From assembly GCA_001643675.2 (NCBI GenBank), contig LSRY02000009.1, forward strand, positions 207,501 to 271,500: 64,000 nt of DNA, written 5' to 3'. The stretch is from Monocercomonoides exilis. Taxonomy: Eukaryota; Preaxostyla; Oxymonadida; Polymastigidae. This document shows, in pieces, positions 57,144-64,000 of this stretch; position 1 is the stretch's first letter, and each line of letters begins with the position of its first letter. The notes under the pieces were generated by a model. It worked only from the letters and a program-made list of their open reading frames with translations, searched no databases and was not told the origin of the DNA. Position numbers and translations under genes: made by a program.

Positions 57144-59972
57144 TTAAGTTCGAGCAGGTGCAATAGCAGCAGTGAATGATAAAGGAGTTTCTTCTGGATT
57201 CATAGCTCTGATGAAGTCCTGATACCCAATGTCCTCCGCATCTCCAAAGAAGTGCCTCTCCAACAGCTCCATCTCGGATGTCTTCTGCAGCACACCATAC
57301 TTAATCATCTGGTCTCTGAATCTTTCTCTTGACAGGCGCGGTGTCTGCTTCTGTGTGAATGCATTGAATGCCTCCGTCAGCGACGCGTGCTTCAAGTTGA
57401 TTCTTTCCACTGCCTTCATCATAATCTGCTTCTCCTTTGCCAGCCTCTTCCTGAAGTCTGCCTCTGACTCTCCTTCCAGCAGCGTCCTTTTGATTGTCCC
57501 TGTCATCACACCCGATGAATGTGGCACTGCTTTCACAAGTGAAGGCGACGGCTGTGTTGCTTTCCCCACCGGCCCAAACGCCCTCGTCGTCAGCGTCAGC
57601 TCGGAATGGTCTGTTGGCTCCAGAGACACCGACGACGTTGCCAGTGTTGCGTCTCTCACCCCCACTCCGCCTGCCCCACTCATCGACACCCCCATCCGTC
57701 CGCCTGGTCCAAAGCTCCGTGTCTTCGAGCCTGTAGCGTCAGTCACTGTGATTGTGCCTGGCGTGATGGGATGCACATGCAGCGCTGCATCTGTCTTGAA
57801 CAGCGTGCCATCCATAATTCGTGGCGCCTCTCTGATCGCTTCGCGGAAGGCAGTAATGTCCAACTCCGGCTCTTCTCCTTCTCCTCCTTCAGAATAGCCT
57901 GAAGATGAAGAGTTTCCATACACTTCAGCCAGCGCCTGCATCTCAAGCTGTGTTGGCCCCACCTGAAACGCATCCATCATCTGCTTGAACTTTGTCAGTG
58001 TGGCTGTCTTTCCTAACTTGTCAAATGCCTTGTTCGCCCTCTGCATGTTGTAGAGGTCTGACAGCCGCAGACGATATTCTGCCTCAATCCTCACTAAATC
58101 TGGCTCTGGACAGCCCATATCGCTCTGCATCTGCATCGTCTTCGAGTCGCAGTCCAGCAGCACAAAGCGCCGTGTCCGTATTTCAAGCACTGCCCCCACA
58201 AAGAAGTCGCCAGGGCCATAGTACACGTTCGAGTCTGGCTTGTACATCTTCGTCCGCTCCATAAACTTGCCCTGCACGTAGCCGATGTTCCTCTGCGGCG
58301 GCTCGTAAATCGAGAGCGTGTCGTCGCTCAGATGGAACGTCAGTACAAAGCGCCTTTCTGACTCGCCTGGAGACGCTGTCTCGATTCTGCACAGGAAATG
58401 GAAGGCGTCCTTGTCCTTCACCAGCAGCTTGAAGTAGTCTCTCGGCCACGGCCTGGGCTGTATGTGGAAGCACGTGGCGAGCGAGTCCAGCTCTTCTCCG
58501 AAGCCCAAATACGGCGGGACCTCTCTGTCTGCCGTGGACGTCTCCTCTGCCCCGAGTGGAAGAGGATCCATCGGATCAGTCACACCCATGTTCTGCTGGT
58601 ACCAGCGCCGGGTGAAGTCGTCGCAGTCGTACAAGAGAAACGTGCGCCCGAAGATGGTCACCTCCTTCCCAATCATCAGGTCCTCTGGCTGCATCGGCTC
58701 ATACGCCGTGTCGGAGTGGTGCAGATGCGCCACCCCGTCTCTCGGCACACTCTGCCTCCGCACAAACGACGGGAACGCCTCGTGCCCGCTGTTCGCCTTG
58801 CGCAGCTCGACGATCTCGATGGTGTTGTCAGAGAGGAAGTAGTGCAGTGCGAAGAAGCGCTGCTCGCCAAACATCGTCGCGTCGTTCCACACTGCGTTGA
58901 ACCTCAGCACCTGTCTGTCGTACTTCAGGAACTTCTGCGTCGTCGTGTCTGGATCGCGCACCGTCACTCGGATGTGCGACTCGATCTTCTCTCTTTCCTT
59001 TGCATGCGCGTCTGAGGGCAATGGCTCTCTTTCGCTCAGAATTTTACCGTACTCCTTTTCGAGATACTCTCGTGTCGAGCCATTGGCATCGTATATGTGG
59101 AACAGTCGCCCGTATATGCGGACATCCTTCCCAACTTCCAAATCGTCAAGCTCAATGCACCCAGAATCTGGATCGCGCTCATCACGCGGAACGCGATGGC
59201 GACGCAAAAACGTTCCTTGAACAATTCCTGAATTGTTCTGCTTGTGTTCAACAACACTTATGGTATCGTCTTCAAGATAAAATAGAATATCAACATTTCT
59301 CACTCTGTAAACTTCTTCCCGCGATTCATGTACAGCCTCTATTGTTTGTTATATATATTTTTATATTATGTTTATGTTCAATAAGAAATATCGTTCAAAA
59401 ATTTCGATTTAAAAAAGAAAAAAAGGATTGGTACCTTTGAAATATGCATAAAAACACATAACTAACTTATCATATGCAATAAAAGATGGAATTGTTTCTG
59501 CAGTTGGAGGTGCTGTTGTTCCAGTTGCTGAAACAATTGTTGTTCCCCTTGATTTGATATCAGGACCACCAACAGAGCTGTATTCCAAGCATTTTCTTGT
59601 CCATCCAAATGTAAAATCTCGTGACTTTTCCAATTCTTCAGAGCTAAATCTTTCATCAATAGTGCGCCGGAATTCATTTCCTATGGATGGATAATCCAGT
59701 TTTGCAGTTGGAATTCCATCTTTGTATCCAAGTGTGTGCGACTTTGCAAAATTGGTTTTCTTAGAAATATTAATTGTTGTTTTTTCAAAACGATTTTGTT
59801 TCCATTATGAATTTAATGGTTAAGAGAAATATTAAAAACATAATATATAATTGAGCTATTAAAAAGAAAATGCAACCTTTGGATCTGTAAATGTCGTGCC
59901 AGGAAGAAAAGGCAGCTTAACCTGAGCCTTTAAATTGTCATCAGCAGACAATTTTTCAGTTTTATAAGACAT
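57144..59972 (-). CDS. EFHC1/Rib72-like axonemal protein (three DM10 domains, EF-hand region)
   Basis: 871 residues over exons 59877-59972, 59435-59759 and 57144-59338; introns 117 and 96 bp (phases 0 and 1). The N-terminus gives 'LPFLPGTTFTDP', then 'KTNFAKSHTLGYKDG', the conserved EFHC opening. Three DM10 domains follow at about 145-255 (RNVDILFYLEDDTISVVE), 262-395 (LHYFLSDNTIEIVE, TIFGRTFLLYDCDDFTR) and 445-550 (LTFHLSDDTLSIYEP, RRFVLLDCD). The C-terminal third has EF-hand-like helices (about 560-650 and 790-860) without complete calcium loops. Family members are inner proteins of doublet microtubules in cilia. It is longer than the roughly 640-residue human protein. Ends in TAA. No intron lies in the 2.2-kb last exon, which is markedly less AT-rich than the flanks. 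Confidence 0.95.
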
Positions 59973-60477
59973 TAACCTTGTTTGAAGATTTCAAACAGTT
60001 TTAGCAAAAACTGAATTTAAATAATGGGAATTTTCGTTAACAGAATAACGTTTTAATAAAAGTTTAATATATATTTTTTAAAATATATTTTTAATCGATC
60101 TATATTGAATAATGAAAATATTCTGTTTTTGTTGATAGTTCACAGAATTGATAATTCGAAAGCGGACTATAATATCTATTTAGGAAAAAAAAAATAAGTT
60201 TCAATTCAGTCAATGATATCCTTGTGTTGCTTCCATATTGCAATAAATACATAAAGCCTGAGTTAATTGGAAAGATGAAGAGATTTGCGACAATAGAAAA
60301 TTAAGAAATTTTTTTATTTTTTCACATTTAATGTTCAATTATATTTTCATCTTTTGTTTTCTTTTTTCGGTTCTTTATAATTTAATTTATCTTCCTTCAA
60401 ATGAATGTTCTTCTTTAATGAACAGATTGTTTTGGAAATTATTAACTTTTAAAAAAAAAAAAAAAAAGGAAGGGGGA

Positions 60478-61138
60478 TGTGTGGGTGATTACTCATGAAA
60501 TCAAATATTTTCATTCAAAAATTTCGAACCGAAAAATACACTGAAATATTCACAAATAAACACACCGATGGGAAAAGGCGAATCGATAAGATCTTCATCA
60601 TTATTTCAGATGAAACAATGGCTTTTGAAACAAATGAGAAGAATTGAGCATTTCAATTCAAAAACTCTTAACAAAAACAAACAACCTTTGAAAAGACAAC
60701 ACCCCCTAAAATTTTTAATCTAAAATACTCACTAATAGTTTATTCCAACTATTTGAAAAATCACAATGAATTTTCAAAATAATTAACATCCAAAAAAAAG
60801 TTATGAATTCATGAATAATCACCAAAGTGGTCATGAACACTTTAATATTTAATGTCAAATGAAATAATATTTAACATAAGTGATTATTTTTGAAAACATA
60901 TTTTTTCGTTCATATTTTTCGGTTCGAATGTTTCACTTGAACATCCAAAAAAAGAACACTGAAAAATGAAAAGACTCACAAATGACATCATCATTTTTGT
61001 TTGTGAAAAAACATATGCCAATTATACGGTTGTGAAGAATTCAGCATTCAAATACAAAATCTTATCTCAGTGACAAAAAACCTTTCAAAAATCAACAACC
61101 CGAAAAAAGTTATGATTTCAAAAATAATCACCCACATA
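60478..61138. repeat. Putative MITE with inverted ends TGTGGGTGATTAnT
   Basis: Left end ATGTGTGGGTGATTACTCAT... and the inverted right end CTTATGTGGGTGATTATTTT share GTGGGTGATTA..(T/C)..TGAAATCA. A third inverted copy at about 60793-60835 suggests a nested or shorter element. Related ends occur singly at about 24598-24640, 4925-4980 and 25800-25845. No coding content. Confidence 0.55.
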
Positions 61139-61832
61139 AGGACAAGAAATCTGAATAAAAGCATGTTCCGTTGTTTATATTTCTGCATTATTTAAAAATT
61201 AGTGATGTGTGATAACTATTGGAAATAAAGGCTTTTCTTAAGTAAAAAAAAACAAGAGAAATGACAAAAAGGAATACCAAAAAATAATTCCAACAAGGAA
61301 AACACTCGTTTAAACAAACTCGCGGAAGCATGTGCAAAATAGTGATCAAAAAATAAAACTTAAAAAAATTCAAATCTTTTTTTTAAAAAAAATAGTTTAT
61401 AAAAAAATAAGGCATATAACTGAATAATAAAATATAATTTGTTAGACAATTATTGTCACTGAATACAAGTTTCAGTTCGAAACAATTTGAAAAAAAAATT
61501 TGGATCTTATAAAATACCAGGTGCTAAAAGAAAAATGATCCTTTATCTAACATAAAAAAGTGCAAGTGTTTGTTTTAAGTTAGATGCTCCTGCATTTATT
61601 GAGAAATACTTTTTGAGTCGTCTCATTGACTATGATTTTGCAAAAACGATTGATTTCCATTCAATCAAAGTGAGCGAATTGCCGAAAATAAAAAATAACC
61701 AGAATTGTTTATATCATAGAAAAAATTAGAAGTGTGTGCAAAAAATGAACTGAATCGTTTAATGAAAACAGAAAAATTCTTCAAAAGTCAGATATTCAAA
61801 AATTAAAATTATTTATTTCAAAAAATCTACAA

Positions 61833-62108
61833 CATTTGGGGAAAAATTTTTTGCTTCAAGCATTTTCATTGAAAAATTATGCACTTTTCATTGAATTTTT
61901 TCAAAAAAAAATATTAAAAAAAGGGTCCATTTTTTGACATTAGAGAAATATAAAAAAACTAAATGTTTTGATTTCAACAATGCCTGTTTTCAGATATGAA
62001 AATCAAATTTATTTCCGAATTTGATTAAGTTTAATAATGTTCTGAGCGAAACTATTTTTTCATGCTTTGTGCATAAAAAGCTTGAAAGTCCGTATTTTCT
62101 CCCATTTC
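61833..62108 (+). repeat. MITE-like interspersed repeat, family 1, copy 3
   Basis: Starts ATTTGGGGAAAAATTTTTTG, ends GCTTGAAAGTCCGTATTTTC then TCCCA. Most similar to the copy at 4430-4708. Confidence 0.75.
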
Positions 62109-62378
62109 AAAAAAAAATTTGTTTTCGAATTGATGACACATGTGCTTTTAAAATACAAAGGAAATTTCTGGGAAACAATATTGTTTATTTGCTAAAATAT
62201 TTGAATTATAAATTATGTCCGGATTAAAAAAAAATCCTAAATGAAAAAACCACCCTATGTAAAATTTTTAAATCTGTACGTAAGAAATACCAAAAGGCGT
62301 AAATTATTTGAACAAATTTGTTGTTTTTTCATGAATAGAAAAGGAAAAGAAGAGAAAAAAGAAATGAAATGAGAAAAC

Positions 62379-63815
62379 TCAGCAAAAAATAAAAAAGTGT
62401 TCGAAGGTTTCAGAACCTATTAAATAACTTTTCATTCTTTTAAATCTGATAATATTTTCTTCATATCCATCTTCTTCCAACTTTTCAAACATTTCTCTTT
62501 TGAACTTCACTCTTTTCGTTTCATTGAAGTCTTCTTCCTTTCCCTCATTTTTCTTTCTGTTCAAACTTTTAACAATAATCGAAATCATACTGAAGCAACT
62601 CGATGTTGAAGTGTCATCAAATGTTGATTGGCTAAATTCTTTCAAAATGAGATCAACTGCTTCTCCATTCAACAGCTCATAAGCATTGACTCCTCCTCTA
62701 AATGCTATTTCTTTTAAAAGATCGATTCCGTTCGAAAATATTTTTTTGTCTTCATCTTCAAATTCTTTACACAACTTCACCACGCTCCCAGTCAAAGCAG
62801 CAAGTCCGTTTTCTTCATTCAATGCAGAATGATAAACAAATCGGAAAAGCGTCTTCATCCATCTTGTAATCTCCACTTTTCCACATTCTTTTGCATTCTT
62901 TTTCGTGTTTTGCAAATGTGCGCATTTTGATAGTTCTTCCAACTCTCTCGTTGCTTCTCCCACAAAATGCAGCTCACTCACAATCACTTCTTCCAAGTTT
63001 TTGTCATGTTTCAATCTGTTGATCAAAAACTTCCAAGCAGACTGATAGGCAAGACGAGTAAGGCTGCGATGTTCCTGATGATATTTGATGATTTCTTTGA
63101 TCTCTTCCAAATACATTTTTTTATCTATTCTCTTCAAAATACAAGAAAAAAAGCAAAAATATAAAAAATAAAAAACAACGACTCATACATTTTGAGCCTC
63201 AATGCAACTTAATGCTAGCAAAGCCATTTCCACTTCTTTTGGTTTTTCTTCATTTTCCATTTTCTTAGAAACAACTCTCAAAAGGAAAGGCACGCGAATA
63301 ACAACTATTTCAATTGAAAAAATGTCTTGTGACAACATCAGATAACATTCGCAAAGATCAACAAGAAGCTTTTCATTCTTTTCTTTTTTCTTCTCTTCTT
63401 CAACGATAATTTTTTCAAACCTTTTTCGCAATAAAGAAATACAAAAACTTGAGTTGAATATGCTCTTCAATGTCGCGCAACATCCAATGTTCTTCATCAA
63501 TTCAAGCACATCTTCCATCGAAAGTTTCTTTTCTTCAAACATTTTTTCCATGCTGTTGAATAATTCTTTTGCCATGATAGAATATAATTCTGCAAAATTC
63601 ATTCCAGGAATTAATCCATTCATTTCTTCTATTTTCTGTTTTTGCTCTAATGCAGAGCAATTTTTCAATTCGTCAAACAATTCTTTGAGGTTCATTTTGT
63701 TTGAACAATGCTTTTAAAAAAACAAACATATCCAAAGAAAAATGAGCAAACTGATAAATTTTTCTTTCGGATTCGTCTCCTCAATATAATCTGCAGATTT
63801 GTTGCAATCACTCAT
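62379..63815 (-). CDS. Three-exon helical-repeat family protein, inverted copy
   Basis: 436 residues over exons 63752-63815, 63189-63682 and 62379-63131. Introns are 69 bp (donor GTTTGC, phase 1) and 57 bp (donor GTATGA, phase 0), matching positions and phases of the 47- and 51.6-kb genes. Splicing the first intron yields 'NPKEKFIKLFDELKNC'; without it the protein would start at the internal ATG 63695. Conserved blocks: 'QKQKIEEMNGL', 'KEVEMALLALSCIE', 'YLEEIKEIIKYHQEH', 'LTRLAYQSAWKFLI', 'LEEDGYEENI'. The Lys/Glu loop is shorter than in unit A. Ends in TGA. Function unknown. Confidence 0.8.
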
Positions 63816-64000
63816 CTTCGTTCTGCTTTTAAAAAACACTTCAAATTTATACCAACTCTTCAAGATATTGTTTTCATGAATATTTTTCAAACATCGTTGA
63901 TTTTCTTTTTTTGATTAATAACAGTTCCAAAGTCGGATTAGTTGGTAAAAAAATATAACTCAAAAGAGTAATTTCGAATTAATTACCTTCTCGGAATTAA

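Larger units (their letters stand above)
59973..62378. other. AT-rich intergenic region with MITE-like repeats
   Basis: No gene seen. Holds the repeats at 60478-61138 and 61833-62108. Confidence 0.6.

Noticed and set aside
63189-63695. ATG 63695 as the start of the minus-strand helical gene.
   Set aside because: Splicing 63683-63751 joins an upstream ATG exon in frame and restores 'KLFDEL', matching the unit A gene; the internal ATG then lies within the intron.
1-64000. CRISPR arrays, bacterial operons, tRNA or rRNA genes.
   Set aside because: No spaced direct repeats of the right size, no ribosome-binding-site pattern, and no tRNA-like TTCGAATC arm or rRNA core sequence noticed by eye; a covariance-model scan would be needed to exclude tRNAs firmly.

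Overview
The window reads as nuclear DNA of an AT-rich, intron-bearing, flagellated protist. Three things point that way. First, short GT-AG introns (mostly 48-70 bp, with many donors like GTATGA, GTTTGC or GTTTGT) rejoin neighbouring open frames into sensible proteins. Second, one gene is a clear axonemal EFHC1/Rib72 homologue (DM10 domains), so the cell builds flagella. Third, there are giant secreted/membrane beta-helix proteins with chlamydial-Pmp-like CxF..C/GGA repeats, as known from oxymonads (Preaxostyla) and parabasalids. The intron load favours an oxymonad-like host; this is inference from content, not a species call. Most genes end in TGA and the standard code explains everything seen.

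Layout. 0-3 kb: divergent, Ser-rich large member of an unrecognised helical family whose other members are at 47.1-48.5, 51.6-53.0 and 62.4-63.8 kb (the last on the minus strand). 5.1-12.9 kb: 2596-residue surface protein with signal peptide, four beta-helix modules, one membrane segment and a degenerate kinase domain. 14.3-16.4 kb: relic of the same surface family, split by a decayed Merlin-type DNA transposon with terminal inverted repeats and a 9-bp target duplication. 17.9-23.5 kb: a decayed DIRS-like retrotransposon with inverted terminal repeats, an internal complementary region, RT/RNase H and tyrosine recombinase remnants. 23.5-26.2 kb: AT-rich block of fold-back and MITE-like repeats, one enclosing telomere-like motifs. 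26.3-27.2 kb: GT25 glycosyltransferase interrupted by one in-frame TGA. 31.5-40.4 kb (minus): second giant surface protein (five modules) with a basic/acidic tail instead of the kinase-like domain. 41.5-42.5 kb: triplet and hexamer microsatellites. 42.7-44.5 kb (minus): small single-module surface protein. 46.2-53.0 kb: a tandem segmental duplication, each unit holding a minus-strand remnant and a three-exon helical gene, with a minus-strand surface-protein pseudogene between them. 53.8-60.0 kb (minus): five-exon coiled-coil protein followed upstream by three-exon EFHC1/Rib72. 60-62.3 kb: more MITE-like repeats.

Functionally the window mixes surface receptors/adhesins (three intact, at least two relics), flagellar genes, a lineage-specific helical family undergoing duplication, and transposable elements.
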